In this document: positions 10,062-18,948 of the stretch, piece by piece
Numbering within the stretch: position 1 is the stretch's first letter
Layout of the letters: each line of letters begins with the position of its first letter
Source: Planctomycetota bacterium
GTDB taxonomy: Bacteria > Planctomycetota > UBA1135 > GCA-002686595
DNA: 53,031 bases
NCBI GenBank assembly: GCA_029250885.1
Contig: JAQXEK010000011.1
Coordinates: 1-53,031 of the forward strand
Direction: 5' to 3'
The notes under the pieces: model-generated
Databases searched by the model: none
Seen by the model: only the letters and a program-made list of their open reading frames with translations
What the model was told of the DNA's origin: nothing
Program-made: the position numbers and the translations under genes

Positions 10062-11540
10062 CTACTCGCCGTCTACAAGCAACTTGGGCAGGGCTGCTTC
10101 CAACAGCTCGATGCGCGCTTGGCGACGGGCTCGATCCTCTTCTCGAGTCGGAGGGATCCCAGGCTCAGGGGCCAGGGCATGATAAGCCTCTTGGATCTCT
10201 AGGGCCAATGGCTCGCCCGTACCTGCTCGATTGTCGACCCAATGGGATAAGGCATTTAAGCTGGTGTCTGCATCGAGTCCAGTCTGGGTAGCAGTCTGGG
10301 CGACCTGCAAGACCCGCATCGCAAAAGCGGCACCCTGACCGCAGTAGATCAGGCCTTCGGCGGCGGATTGGGCCAGCTCAGGGAAGTCGTCTTCCTTAGC
10401 CAGCTCGAGCAATCGAGGGACCGAGGCGCTGTCCGCAAGGATCGCCAAGCCGCGGACTGCCGCTAGGCGAAGGCCCGGATCGCGCCCAGCCTCCGTTGCT
10501 TCAAGGAGAGCCGCCATGGCTAGGGGGTAGTCGATCGAGCCCAGGGCTTCGGCCGCGTAGGGGGCTAGTAGATTGTCTTTGAGTCCTAAGACTAGAGTTG
10601 CACCCGCGCCCCTCGCCCGCGGGCCCATGCGGCCTAGGGCTTGTGCAACATGGAAGCGCACATAGGAGTTCTCGTCATAGAGCGCTTCGGTTAGGAGCGG
10701 CACGGCTTGCTTGGCTAGCTTAGACAGGATGAAGCGCGAGTCGTCGACGCCCCGCAGCTGGAAGTCGGTCAGGTCTTGGACAAGCTGCCAGACTTTCAGT
10801 TGGTAGCGGGTAGAGCGCTCTTGGCTCGCGAACGGGGCACTTGGGTCTCCTGACTCCCACGCTTGAATGAGGGAGCTCGAGTCTTCGAATCCAGCGGCCG
10901 TAACAACGCGGTAGAGCTCGGCTGCGGCTTCGGATCCTGGGCCGCCCCAACCCGCGACGGTGACCATGTAGGCGACCCCCGCATAGTTACCCAGCTTGGC
11001 TAGGCTCGAACCCAGCCAAGGCGTAACTGACGAGTCCTTTTCGTACTTGAGGCGCTTGATCAGGCTGGGGATTACAAAGTCAAAGCCCATGTCCCCAAGC
11101 TTCCAGGCGCAGGTCGCTCGGACCGAAGGAGCTGTGTTCTGCTCAAGCTGCTCAAGCAAAACCTGGGCTGCCGCAGGCGTTGCAATCGCAGCTGTGAGCC
11201 GCGCGGCTGCGGCCTTGTCGGCAACACTGGCATCGGGGCTGGCCAGAAGCTGCGCGTAGACGGGGACCAGGACATTGCCCTGGGCCTGGGCATCTTCAAA
11301 GGCAGCGTCACCCATGCCTGGAGGAGCCGTCTGGAGAAAATCAATCAGCCCCTGACCCAACTCAAGATCCTCAAGACTTGGCTCGCCTAGGGATCCCATG
11401 GCTTCGAGAGCTGACTCGAGTTTAAGCAGGGCTGGGGTGAGAACGGACTTCGTGGTGAATGGCGTGGGCGCAGACTGCTCGGTTTCCTCGACGCAGCTAG
11501 CGCCAAGGGCACAGGCTAGCAGCAGTGCCACGTTTCTCAT
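10062..11540 (-). CDS. HEAT-repeat lipoprotein (last gene of the iron ABC/cytochrome operon)
   Basis: The 492-residue product starts MRNVALLLACALGASC, a signal peptide with lipobox LGASC, so it is exported and lipidated. The body is alpha-helical with repeated HEAT/PBS-lyase-type units, for example DENSYVRFHVAQALGRMG, AAEALGSIDYPLAMAALLEA and LAAVRGLAILADSASVPRLL. Such solenoids usually bind other proteins; no catalytic motif is seen. Its ATG overlaps the stop of the cytochrome gene by 4 nt (ATGA, 11537-11540), which indicates translational coupling. It may therefore be a structural partner of the pentaheme cytochrome in the periplasm. Function otherwise unknown. Confidence 0.82.
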   Translation of the reverse strand: MRNVALLLACALGASCVEETEQSAPTPFTTKSVLTPALLKLESALEAMGSLGEPSLEDLELGQGLIDFLQTAPPGMGDAAFEDAQAQGNVLVPVYAQLLASPDASVADKAAAARLTAAIATPAAAQVLLEQLEQNTAPSVRATCAWKLGDMGFDFVIPSLIKRLKYEKDSSVTPWLGSSLAKLGNYAGVAYMVTVAGWGGPGSEAAAELYRVVTAAGFEDSSSLIQAWESGDPSAPFASQERSTRYQLKVWQLVQDLTDFQLRGVDDSRFILSKLAKQAVPLLTEALYDENSYVRFHVAQALGRMGPRARGAGATLVLGLKDNLLAPYAAEALGSIDYPLAMAALLEATEAGRDPGLRLAAVRGLAILADSASVPRLLELAKEDDFPELAQSAAEGLIYCGQGAAFAMRVLQVAQTATQTGLDADTSLNALSHWVDNRAGTGEPLALEIQEAYHALAPEPGIPPTREEDRARRQARIELLEAALPKLLVDGE

Positions 11541-12562
11541 GGTTTGAGTACCACCCGGGCCACCTCGACAGCGCCGCGGTTTTGGGCCGGGTGGGCCAGG
11601 TCCTCCCAGACGGGAGTCCGGCGGTAGAAGAGCACGACCTCGATGGAATCCGTGGAGGGAATGGCTTGGCCCTTACCCTCGGGCTCCGTCGTCACGGGCA
11701 GCTTGCGGTCCTCGCCCGAGAGTAGCAAGGTGTCCGGCACTCCGACCTCGTCGCGGTAGGGACTGCGGATGCGGTGCATGTGGTTCCAGGGAGCGCCTTC
11801 GTCGTCCGTAAGCGGGCGCCAGAAGACATCTGCGGTGCGCGACCGCTCGTCGGTAGGGAAGCTGTGCCCCGCGCCGATGTTGGACACGGTTACATACCAG
11901 TTGCCTTCGTGGGCGGCACCGGTAAGAGAGACGGCGCGGATCAGCATGTGGGTCTGGTCGCCGCCGGGGAAAGTGTGGCTGCGGTGGCGCGTCGCGTCGT
12001 CCTCGGGGTTGACCCAGGGCATGTGGCAGTCAAGGCAATCCTCCTTGTCCTTACCCGTGGCAAAGTGAGAGGCTTCCCACTGGTCCACGGTCTTGTGCTG
12101 ATTATGGCAACCCGCGCAGAAGTTCGGACGCACAAGCTCACGGCGCTCTTCTGGGCGGCACGGGACGTCGGCATTACGCACGCCGCCGGCCATGCCACCG
12201 GGGGTTCCGTCGGCGTGGTCCGGGAGCTGGTGGCAGGTCAGGCAGTCGACGCCCTCATTGCGTTGGATCGAGCGCGGCATGACGCGCTCGCCAATGCCCG
12301 TGACAAATACGGGGCGCGGTGCGTGGCAGTCGATGCAATCGGTGTTGGCAAAGTCGTTCGAGCGCTCGCGGACCAGGGGGTTGGTCCAGGAAATTGAGTG
12401 CTGAGACTCTTGCCATTCCTGGTAGATCTCCGAGTGGCAGTCAGCGCACTCCGCGGAGCTCTTCCAGGCGCGCGCGGGTTCAGCCGCTCCCGAAGGCCCA
12501 AGCAGGACCACCAGGAACCAGAGCGCGAACAAGACAACAATGCCACCGAGCACTTTTTGCAT
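11537..12562 (-). CDS. Pentaheme c-type cytochrome
   Basis: The 341-residue protein has an N-terminal membrane anchor or signal (VVLFALWFLVVLLG) and five CxxCH heme-binding motifs: CADCH, CIDCH, CLTCH, CAGCH and CLDCH. It belongs to the cytochrome c554-like multiheme group. After the hemes comes a domain with NIGAGHSFPTDE, a GHxFPT pattern I associate with such multiheme proteins. It probably moves electrons at the periplasmic face of the membrane. It is the fourth gene of an operon, 15 nt after the ABC ATPase, and its stop overlaps the start of the HEAT lipoprotein. Linkage to a ferric-type ABC transporter suggests a role in iron redox chemistry, which is inference. An oxidoreductase acting on nitrogen compounds is an alternative. 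Confidence 0.88.
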   Translation of the reverse strand: MQKVLGGIVVLFALWFLVVLLGPSGAAEPARAWKSSAECADCHSEIYQEWQESQHSISWTNPLVRERSNDFANTDCIDCHAPRPVFVTGIGERVMPRSIQRNEGVDCLTCHQLPDHADGTPGGMAGGVRNADVPCRPEERRELVRPNFCAGCHNQHKTVDQWEASHFATGKDKEDCLDCHMPWVNPEDDATRHRSHTFPGGDQTHMLIRAVSLTGAAHEGNWYVTVSNIGAGHSFPTDERSRTADVFWRPLTDDEGAPWNHMHRIRSPYRDEVGVPDTLLLSGEDRKLPVTTEPEGKGQAIPSTDSIEVVLFYRRTPVWEDLAHPAQNRGAVEVARVVLKP

Positions 12563-12577
12563 GAAGGAGAGTATGGG

Positions 12578-13297
12578 TTAGGCAGTTGCCTGGGAGTTTG
12601 AGCTGTGCTGCTCGTCGCGAACGATCTGGCCGCTGTCGATGTGAAGTGTACGGGTTGCAATGCCCATGGCGCCAGCGGGATCGTGGGTCACGTGCAGGGC
12701 ACACCAGCCCTGCTTCTGCTGCAAGAATCGGATGCGCTCAAGAAGGGCGGCACGCAGGGGCGCGTCCAGGGGGCCAAGGGGTTCGTCGAACATCACGATC
12801 TTTGGATTGGTGATCAGTGCGCGGGCCAGGTTCAAACGCTGGGCTTCGCCACCGGAGAGCTCCGACGGTAGGCGCTCTTCCTTCCCGGTGAGTTCGACCA
12901 GCTCAAGGATCTCGGCGATCTTGTCGAGCCGCTGTGGCTTGGGAGTCTTTGCTGCACTGAGGACGAACTCGAGGGTCTTGTGGACGGTCTTGTGGGGCCA
13001 GAGGGCGCCGTCCTGGAACAGATAGCCAAGCTTGCGCCTTTCGGGCTTGATGAGCTGCTTAGGGCCATCGGTCGCCAGGTCCCCCTGGAGCGTGATGGTC
13101 CCACTGGTGGGCTGATTGAGGCCGGCAATAGCCCGCAGCAGGGTGCTCTTGCCGCTGCCCGAGGGGCCGACGAGAAGGACATGTTCGGCGGGTTCCAGGT
13201 TCAGGGAAATTGGGCCTAGGATCTTGGGCCGACTTTTCGTGGGACCGTTTGGCGCGTGGACCGTTAGGTCTTGGATTTGGATTGCGGCGGGCGGCAT
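12578..13297 (-). CDS. ABC transporter ATP-binding protein, ferric iron type
   Basis: This 239-residue ATPase powers the adjacent permease. All ABC motifs are present: Walker A GPSGSGKST, Q-loop YLFQDGALWPH, signature LSGGEAQR, Walker B IVMFDEP and the H-loop VTHD. It is short and lacks the C-terminal regulatory extension seen in many FbpC/PotA proteins. It lies 44 nt downstream of the permease and 15 nt upstream of the cytochrome gene. The substrate is inferred from the neighbours to be iron(III) or an iron complex; related cassettes move thiamine or sulfate. Confidence 0.88.
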   Translation of the reverse strand: MPPAAIQIQDLTVHAPNGPTKSRPKILGPISLNLEPAEHVLLVGPSGSGKSTLLRAIAGLNQPTSGTITLQGDLATDGPKQLIKPERRKLGYLFQDGALWPHKTVHKTLEFVLSAAKTPKPQRLDKIAEILELVELTGKEERLPSELSGGEAQRLNLARALITNPKIVMFDEPLGPLDAPLRAALLERIRFLQQKQGWCALHVTHDPAGAMGIATRTLHIDSGQIVRDEQHSSNSQATA

Positions 13298-13341
13298 GGT
13301 TCGTTGGTTCGGTTACTCGTGGTTGGGACACTAGCTCTTGA

Positions 13342-14913
13342 CTAGCGAAGGACCTCTAGGCGCTTCTTGGCAAAGAGGGTCCAGAGGGCGCCGGGCAGCA
13401 GGATGGCAAAGATGAGGAGGAGGGCTAGGGCAGCTACGTACTCGTCGCGGCCAAAGTGGACTCCATTAAAGACCCGCAGGATGGCCGTGTGGTTGGCGGC
13501 GGGGACGAGGATAGCGGAGTCCAACTCGCGCATGCAGAAGACGAAGACGAGGACAAAGGAGCCCGCAAGTGAGCCACGCAGCTCCGGGGTGACAATGGAC
13601 AGCAGTCGTCGAATCGGTCCCGCGCCCACGATGGCTGCGGACTCTTCCAGGCGACGATCAAGTGAAGCGGTGGCACCAGCTAGAAGCAGGATTGGGAAGG
13701 AGATGTAGCGGCCGGCAAAGAGCAGGACGGCCATGGCGCCGGAGTCGTAGATGTCGGCGGTCGTGGGAGTCGACCAGAAGAACACGGCGGCGATGCCGAA
13801 GAGGATCGCGGGCAGGGCCAAGGGCAGCAGGCCCAGCAGCTCAAGCATGCGGCCAAAGCGGCGCGAAGTACGCTCGATGGCATGGCCGATGATGAGCCCG
13901 ATGGGCACGGCCACAAGGGCTGCGCAGACCGAGAAAAGGATGCTGTTGGCGAGGTCTTCTCGAGCGCGTTCGAGGGCCAACGCAAAGGAGTCCTGGAGAG
14001 TGGCCCAGGCCGCGCCGATGTCCACGCCACCACCAGCATCCATTTGGGCTGGCAGTCCACCGGCCTCGAGAAAGAGGCGCCCGATAGGGACTAGGGCACC
14101 GACCGAGAGGGGCACGAGGGCAAAGATCAGGGCTGGGATGCGCAGTGCGCCCAGGTCGAGGGGGCCCGGGGCGCGGAAAGCGCTGCCCTGGGTGGCCAGA
14201 TTTCCCTTGCGGCGAAGGGCCAGGGCGGGGACTAGGGTGAGCAGCGTGAGGGCGATCAGGGGCAAGGCAGTGATCAGGGCCCGGCCCGGATTGGAGGTCA
14301 CGTTCCAGCTGGCGAAGATCTCGTCGGCGTAGACATTGAACTTTGGACCCACGGACGACACATAGTCCGGCGTGGCAAAGTCATTGACCGCGAAGGCGAA
14401 GGCAATCGAGGCGCCGGCTAGCGCCGAGGGCAGCACCAAGGGGAGCTCCATGCGCAGGACCGATCTTAGGCCACCGGCGAGCAGGGCCGCCTCTTCCTTG
14501 GCCGCGTCGATGCGCTCGAAGGCACGGGCGGAGAATAGCGCGACTAAGGGGAAGGTCGAGAAGCCAAGCACGAGTGCTGCGGCGAGCCCACCGCGCAGCT
14601 CAACCAACGGGGCCCAGGCGATGGCGATAAAAAGTGAAGGCAGGAACAGCGGGATCGCACCCATCGGGCGGATCAGCCCGGCGCCGGGCATGTTAGTGCG
14701 TGCGACCAGGAACCCAAAGGGCAAGCCGAAGACGAGCGCTAGGGACGCAGCCCCGAGGCCAAGTCCGATCGTGCGGCCAAGCAGCGCTACATTGCGCGCT
14801 TCAAAGAGACTGACCACATCCGCCCAGGTAATGCTGCCAGACATTACGACGACCGGCAGGAGCCCGAGTACAAACAGCGCTACAAGGGCGCAACTCAGCA
14901 GGGGTTTGCTCAA
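13342..14913 (-). CDS. ABC transporter permease, FbpB-type with two fused permease domains
   Basis: The 523-residue protein has about twelve membrane helices in two homologous halves. Each half carries an EAA-type loop for docking the ATPase: EEAALLAGGLRSVLRMELP in the first half and EESAAIVGAGPIRRLLSIVTP in the second. This fused layout is typical of iron(III) permeases of the FbpB/SfuB group. Its start is a TTG whose TTGA overlaps the stop of the substrate-binding protein gene (14910-14913), so translation is coupled. The transported ligand is inferred from the linked binding protein. Confidence 0.88.
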   Translation of the reverse strand: MSKPLLSCALVALFVLGLLPVVVMSGSITWADVVSLFEARNVALLGRTIGLGLGAASLALVFGLPFGFLVARTNMPGAGLIRPMGAIPLFLPSLFIAIAWAPLVELRGGLAAALVLGFSTFPLVALFSARAFERIDAAKEEAALLAGGLRSVLRMELPLVLPSALAGASIAFAFAVNDFATPDYVSSVGPKFNVYADEIFASWNVTSNPGRALITALPLIALTLLTLVPALALRRKGNLATQGSAFRAPGPLDLGALRIPALIFALVPLSVGALVPIGRLFLEAGGLPAQMDAGGGVDIGAAWATLQDSFALALERAREDLANSILFSVCAALVAVPIGLIIGHAIERTSRRFGRMLELLGLLPLALPAILFGIAAVFFWSTPTTADIYDSGAMAVLLFAGRYISFPILLLAGATASLDRRLEESAAIVGAGPIRRLLSIVTPELRGSLAGSFVLVFVFCMRELDSAILVPAANHTAILRVFNGVHFGRDEYVAALALLLIFAILLPGALWTLFAKKRLEVLR

Positions 14914-15947
14914 TCGAGAAATAGCTCCTTAAGCTCTTCTTGACGCTTAGGGAGATCGCCGCCCACAACGCGGAAGTCCACAGCCATAGGGTCGAAGTCC
15001 GTAAGTACGTAGCCAGGTCGCTCGACCGACTTGCGCACGGGGATTTGTGCCGAACGCGCGAAGGCCAGCTCGCGCTCGGTCTGCTCCGCAAGGATGAAGT
15101 CGATCAGCTGCATGGCCGCCTCTTCATGGGGCGCATCTTTGAGCAGGGCCACACTGTTGGGGATCAAGAGCGTGCCGATTCCGCCCTCGCCTTGGTCCGG
15201 GTAGATGCAGGCCACGGGCTTGCCTGCCTCCCTGGCCACGTTGTAGTCGTCGGTGTCGGTCCAGCCGAAGGCGAGCTCACCCTCTCGAACCTGCTTCATC
15301 AGCGTAGCGTTGCCGCTCGTCAGAGACAGTTTGCCCTCTTCGTTGAGCCGCTTGGCGGTCTCCACGTATTCCCGGGCGCGCTCTTCACCGAGCACGGAAT
15401 AGAGCGCGGTCATGTGGGTCAGTGTGGTGCCAGTCAAGGGGCGCGCCATGCCGACGCCCTTCTCGGTCCACTTGGGATCAAAGAGGTCCCACATGCTGGT
15501 GATTTGGCCGATCTCCTCGGGCGTCACCAGGTCAGTGTTCACTATGAAGACCCGGGCCCGAGCGGCGAAGCCGGTCCAGCGCCGCTCTTCATCTCGGAAA
15601 ATGTCCGGGATGTCGGCCGCGGCGGGGGAGTCGTAGCTCGCGAGCACGCCCTCCTCCGCAAGGGCGACCGTGTGGGCGACTTCGTTGTTCCAAAAGACAT
15701 CGCACCTCGTCGCGCTCGATTCTGCGCGCAGGCGGTTAACCAATCCGATGGTCTTGTTGGCCTCGACGTCGAACTCCGCCCGAACGACAAGTCCTGTTTC
15801 CTTCTCGAAACGCTCGAGCAGGGGTTCCGCATGAACTTGATCGAGAGCGCAGTAGATGACTACGTCGGCATCAGCCCCACATGACGCAAGCAGCCCAAGA
15901 ACAAGGGGGGTCAGGACCCGGAAGGGGCGGGGAAATATGAGGCTCAT
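14910..15947 (-). CDS. Iron(III)-type ABC transporter substrate-binding lipoprotein
   Basis: The 345-residue product is a periplasmic-binding protein of the FbpA/FutA-like group. It starts with a signal peptide ending in LLASCG, a lipobox, so it is membrane-anchored. Family features include VVIYCALDQVHAEPLLERFE at the mature N-terminus, DVFWNNEVAHTVALAEEG, and PLTGTTLTHMTALYSVLGEE. It is the first gene of the five-gene operon. Iron as ligand is the usual assignment for this group but phosphonate or sugar-phosphate binders are relatives, so the ligand is not certain. A candidate promoter lies at 16059-16087, overlapping that of the divergent aminotransferase gene. Confidence 0.85.
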   Translation of the reverse strand: MSLIFPRPFRVLTPLVLGLLASCGADADVVIYCALDQVHAEPLLERFEKETGLVVRAEFDVEANKTIGLVNRLRAESSATRCDVFWNNEVAHTVALAEEGVLASYDSPAAADIPDIFRDEERRWTGFAARARVFIVNTDLVTPEEIGQITSMWDLFDPKWTEKGVGMARPLTGTTLTHMTALYSVLGEERAREYVETAKRLNEEGKLSLTSGNATLMKQVREGELAFGWTDTDDYNVAREAGKPVACIYPDQGEGGIGTLLIPNSVALLKDAPHEEAAMQLIDFILAEQTERELAFARSAQIPVRKSVERPGYVLTDFDPMAVDFRVVGGDLPKRQEELKELFLD

Positions 15948-16058
15948 GGGAGGATTAGGGGGGATGTGTTTGGAAGCATGGCGGCTCGGTCGCCAGTTGG
16001 CTCGCTGGAACTTTGCAAGTTGTGTGCCGAATCGAGAGGTTTCGCGGCGGGAAGAGTC

Positions 16059-16087
16059 CGGCTACCCTTGACCCCTAGGGGTACCAA
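16059..16087 (-). promoter_or_regulatory. Candidate promoter of the iron ABC/cytochrome operon
   Basis: On the minus strand, TTGGTA (16087-16082) and TAGCCG (16064-16059) are 17 nt apart, fitting a sigma-70-like promoter. It overlaps the divergent aspC promoter, and both spacers contain most of the palindrome at 16071-16082. Confidence 0.35.
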
Positions 16088-16095
16088 AGTAGGCT
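16068..16095 (+). promoter_or_regulatory. Candidate promoter of the aminotransferase gene
   Basis: TTGACC (16068-16073) and TAGGCT (16090-16095) are separated by 16 nt. The start codon is 54 nt further on. This is the best sigma-70-like match seen in the window. Confidence 0.45.
16071..16082. promoter_or_regulatory. Palindromic candidate operator between divergent promoters
   Basis: ACCCCTAGGGGT is a perfect 12-bp palindrome placed within both overlapping divergent promoters, where a bound repressor could block both. It does not resemble a Fur box. No regulator gene is adjacent. Confidence 0.35.
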
Positions 16096-16149
16096 CTTGC
16101 ATGGCCCCGCGCCACCTCTGAACCGCAACCCAACGAACGAATCAACTGT

Positions 16150-17343
16150 ATGGACACTCTCCGGGAAAACCAAACGCCCCTCGCCGGCTGCATGTCGCGC
16201 CTCGGCACCGAAACCGCATTTGAAGTCCTTGCCCGCGCGAAGGCCATGCAGGCTGCTGGTAAGGACATCATCAACCTCGGCATTGGCGCACCTGATTTTC
16301 AGACCCCGGAAAACATTGTCGAGGCCGGCATCAAGGCCCTGCGCGACGGCTACCACTTCTACACCCCGGCCAAGGGCCTGCCTGACCTGCGCGACGCCGT
16401 GCGGGACGATATCAAGAAGTACCGCGGCGTGGACGTCAACCCGGACAACGTGCTGATCGTGCCCGGCGGCAAGCCGACCATGTTTTACGCCATGCTTATG
16501 TTTGGCGAGCCCGGCGTGGAGATCATGTACCCAAACCCCGGGTTCCCGATCTACGAATCGATGATCAACTTTACAGGTGCCAAGGCCGTGCCCATTGAGT
16601 TGACCGAGGACACGGGCTTCTCCTTTGACCCCGACAAGGTGCTCGCGTCAATCACCCCAGCCACGCGTCTCATGATCGTAAATACCCCGGCCAATCCGAC
16701 CGGTGGTGTGATCGCGAAGGAGGCCCTCGACCGCCTTGTAAAGGGCCTTGAAGACCATCCCCATGTGACGATCCTCTCGGACGAGATTTACTCGCGCATG
16801 ACCTACGACGGTCTCAAGCACGAGTCTCTCTTGCAGTACGAGTCCATCCGCGATCGCCTGATCGTGCTCGACGGCTGGTCGAAGACCTACTCCATGACCG
16901 GCTGGCGTCTGGGCTGGGGACTGTGGCCCGACAACCTAGTGCGCGACGCCGAGCGCATGCAAATCAACTCGGCCTCCTGCGCGAGCGCCCCCGTTCAGGT
17001 GGCAGCCATCGAGGCGCTGCGGGGTCCCCAGGATGCGGTCGACGTCATGCTCAAGGCCTTTGACGAGCGACGTCACATCATCACAGAAGAGCTGAACTCG
17101 GTGCCGGGCTTCTCGTGCATCTTGCCCAAGGGCGCCTTCTACGCATTCCCCAACATCAAAGCAACGGGGCTCGGCTCGAAACAGCTGGAGGAGAAGCTGC
17201 TCCACGAGGCCGGTGTCGCAGTGCTCGCCGGCAACAGCTTTGGGCACCTCGGCGAGGGCTATCTGCGCTTTAGCTACGCCAGTAGTGTCGACGAGATTCG
17301 CAGCGCAGTAGGCCGCGTCCGCGACTTGATGTCCAAGTCCTAA
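16150..17343 (+). CDS. Class I/II pyridoxal-phosphate aminotransferase, aspartate aminotransferase-like
   Basis: The 397-residue enzyme is a fold-type I aminotransferase of the subgroup that includes thermophile-type aspartate aminotransferases. The PLP lysine is K245 in DGWSKTYSMTGWRLGW. Also visible are NLGIGAPDF near the N-terminus, the YTPAKGLPDLRDAV block, NTPANPTGG, the cofactor-anchoring LSDEIYSRMTYDG, and the substrate-carboxylate arginine in EGYLRFSYA. The subgroup usually acts on aspartate but members also use alanine, tyrosine or other substrates, so the exact activity is open. The start ATG has no Shine-Dalgarno sequence and follows a convincing promoter. A T8 run after a hairpin at 17459-17513 may end the transcript. 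Confidence 0.88.
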   Translation: MDTLRENQTPLAGCMSRLGTETAFEVLARAKAMQAAGKDIINLGIGAPDFQTPENIVEAGIKALRDGYHFYTPAKGLPDLRDAVRDDIKKYRGVDVNPDNVLIVPGGKPTMFYAMLMFGEPGVEIMYPNPGFPIYESMINFTGAKAVPIELTEDTGFSFDPDKVLASITPATRLMIVNTPANPTGGVIAKEALDRLVKGLEDHPHVTILSDEIYSRMTYDGLKHESLLQYESIRDRLIVLDGWSKTYSMTGWRLGWGLWPDNLVRDAERMQINSASCASAPVQVAAIEALRGPQDAVDVMLKAFDERRHIITEELNSVPGFSCILPKGAFYAFPNIKATGLGSKQLEEKLLHEAGVAVLAGNSFGHLGEGYLRFSYASSVDEIRSAVGRVRDLMSKS

Positions 17344-17351
17344 AGTAGACG

Positions 17352-17670
17352 ATGGAAAGCTTCTTGGCGCTGGCCCGAGTGCTAGCGTTTACCTGCGGCG
17401 TTTGGCTGCTGGCGAGCGCCTGCTCCGAAAAGGTGCAGCCGGGGCAAATCTAGCCCAATGGCGCGATAGCTCCGGCCGTTCCCGCGGAGGGCCATAGCGT
17501 CGCCATTTTTTTTGGAGGGGCACCTCTTCCCTATACGTCGAGTGTAAGAAGGATCTACCCGAGCCTCCCGTCGCCTGGACCGATCCCATGCAGGCCTTGT
17601 GCTCCGAGCTCGTTTAACTCGACCCCGACCTGGTGCTCTTCCTCATGGACAACACGAGATAGGGCCTCAA
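17352..17670 (+). pseudogene. Decayed lipoprotein gene, possibly PhoD-like phosphodiesterase
   Basis: A frame opens with ATG 17352, eight nt after the aminotransferase stop, and encodes a clear lipoprotein signal (FTCGVWLLASACSEK, lipobox LASAC) but stops after 33 codons. About 110 nt later, in another frame, comes WTDPMQALCSELV, a TAA, and then LDPDLVLFLMDN. This resembles the PDLxLxLGDN metal-binding segment of PhoD-like phosphodiesterases, with the glycine changed to methionine. I read the region as a gene broken by at least one frameshift and internal stops. The family assignment rests on a short stretch and is tentative. The rest of the gap to 17839 shows no gene. Confidence 0.35.
17459..17513 (+). 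terminator. Hairpin with T8 run downstream of the aminotransferase gene
   Basis: TGGCG (17459-17463) can pair with CGCCA (17501-17505), and CTCCG (17470-17474) with CGGAG (17485-17489), with an unpaired internal stretch between. Eight Ts follow at 17506-17513. The T-run is strong and the stem is imperfect. Confidence 0.4.
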
Positions 17671-17839
17671 GCCGGGCAGAGGCCGACTCCAAAATCATCC
17701 CCAAGGTCCTCATGGGAATCCGGTCGGCGGAATAGGTGACGCCGGGGACCCATGGGCCTGCGGTGTTGGTAAAATCCGAGCCAGACGCTTCCGCTCTTAC
17801 GCCCGCTAGACCGCTCCCTAATCCCTCTCCTTCGCCGAC

Positions 17840-18910
17840 GTGACCTCCCTCCCAAAGAGCGCTGATTTTCGCAGTGATACCGTAACGTCTCCCACGCCTG
17901 CCATGCGCAAGGCCATGGCGGAGGCTGAGGTTGGGGACGACGTTCTCGACGGTGATCCCACGGTGAGCCAGTTGGAGGCGAGGGCGTGTGATTGGCTTGG
18001 CAAGGAAGCGGCGCTGTTTGTCCCCTCGGGCACCATGGCCAACCAGATCGCGATCGGCGTCTGGACGAGCCCCGGCGACGAGATCATTGTGGAGTCGTCT
18101 TGTCATGTGCTCTCCTATGAGAGTGGCGCGATCGGCGCTCTCCACGGGGTCCAAACGCGAACCCTAGACGGTGTCCGCGGCGCCCTCGACCCAAAGGCGG
18201 TCGCTGCTGCGATTCGGCCGGACTTCGTGCACTGTCCGCCTACGTCCCTAATCTGCCTTGAGCAGACCCACATGTCCTCCGGCGGCTCCGTGCTGCCGAT
18301 GGAGTGCTTCGAGGGTGTGGCTGCCGTGGGCAAAGATGCCGGCGTGCCTGTTCATCTCGATGGCGCGCGCCTTGCCCATGCGACGACGGCCTCCGGCCTT
18401 GCCGCGCCGCTCTGGACTCAGCACGTGGCCTCCGTGAGCCTGTGCTTATCCAAGGGACTTGGCGCGCCCGTGGGGTCGGTCCTGGCCGGGGATGCAGATT
18501 TCATCGAGCGCGCCCGCCGCATTCGCAAGCGCCTAGGTGGCTGGATGCGGCAATCGGGCGTTCTCGCGGCCCCGGCGCTGCTCGCCCTTGGCGATGGGCC
18601 CGACGGTGGCCTGGCCGGGATTGCCCCTAGCCACGCCCTGGCCCAGGACGTTGCAAAGGCTCTCGATGCATATTCGTTTTTGAGCGCAGATCCTGGCCAA
18701 GTCGAGACAAACCTAGTCTTGTGCCGAGTCGAAGTGACCGATAGAACACTCGGAGGCGCGCCCGAGCTTGCGGAGCGCCTTACCGCCGCCGGCGTTAGGG
18801 TCATGGCCCTCTCCCCGGACACCCTTCGCTTTGTGACTCATCGCGACCTCAACTCCACTCATGTCGCTCTGCTCGAGTCCACCCTAGTGGACCTCTTGGG
18901 CGGGGCGTAG
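17840..18910 (+). CDS. ltaE: Low-specificity L-threonine aldolase
   Basis: This PLP enzyme cleaves threonine and allo-threonine to glycine and acetaldehyde, feeding the glycine pool. The 356-residue product has [20 protein letters not shown] and [16 protein letters not shown] at the N-terminus, [13 protein letters not shown], the aspartate in [11 protein letters not shown], and the PLP lysine K205 in [14 protein letters not shown]. All are family signatures. The start is a GTG; no ATG is available ahead of the conserved N-terminus. phosphomannomutase follows after 38 nt on the same strand, so cotranscription is possible. Confidence 0.93.
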   Translation: MTSLPKSADFRSDTVTSPTPAMRKAMAEAEVGDDVLDGDPTVSQLEARACDWLGKEAALFVPSGTMANQIAIGVWTSPGDEIIVESSCHVLSYESGAIGALHGVQTRTLDGVRGALDPKAVAAAIRPDFVHCPPTSLICLEQTHMSSGGSVLPMECFEGVAAVGKDAGVPVHLDGARLAHATTASGLAAPLWTQHVASVSLCLSKGLGAPVGSVLAGDADFIERARRIRKRLGGWMRQSGVLAAPALLALGDGPDGGLAGIAPSHALAQDVAKALDAYSFLSADPGQVETNLVLCRVEVTDRTLGGAPELAERLTAAGVRVMALSPDTLRFVTHRDLNSTHVALLESTLVDLLGGA

Positions 18911-18948
18911 TTTATTTCGATTCTCCCCTTCATCTGATTTCTTCCCCC

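Noticed and set aside
14940..15884. 314-codon frame opposite the substrate-binding protein gene
   Set aside because: Mirror of the real coding strand with His/Arg/Gly-rich composition and no motif.
15948..16149. Fur box ahead of the iron-type ABC operon
   Set aside because: No AT-rich GATAATGAT-like repeats are present; the only symmetric element is the GC-rich ACCCCTAGGGGT.
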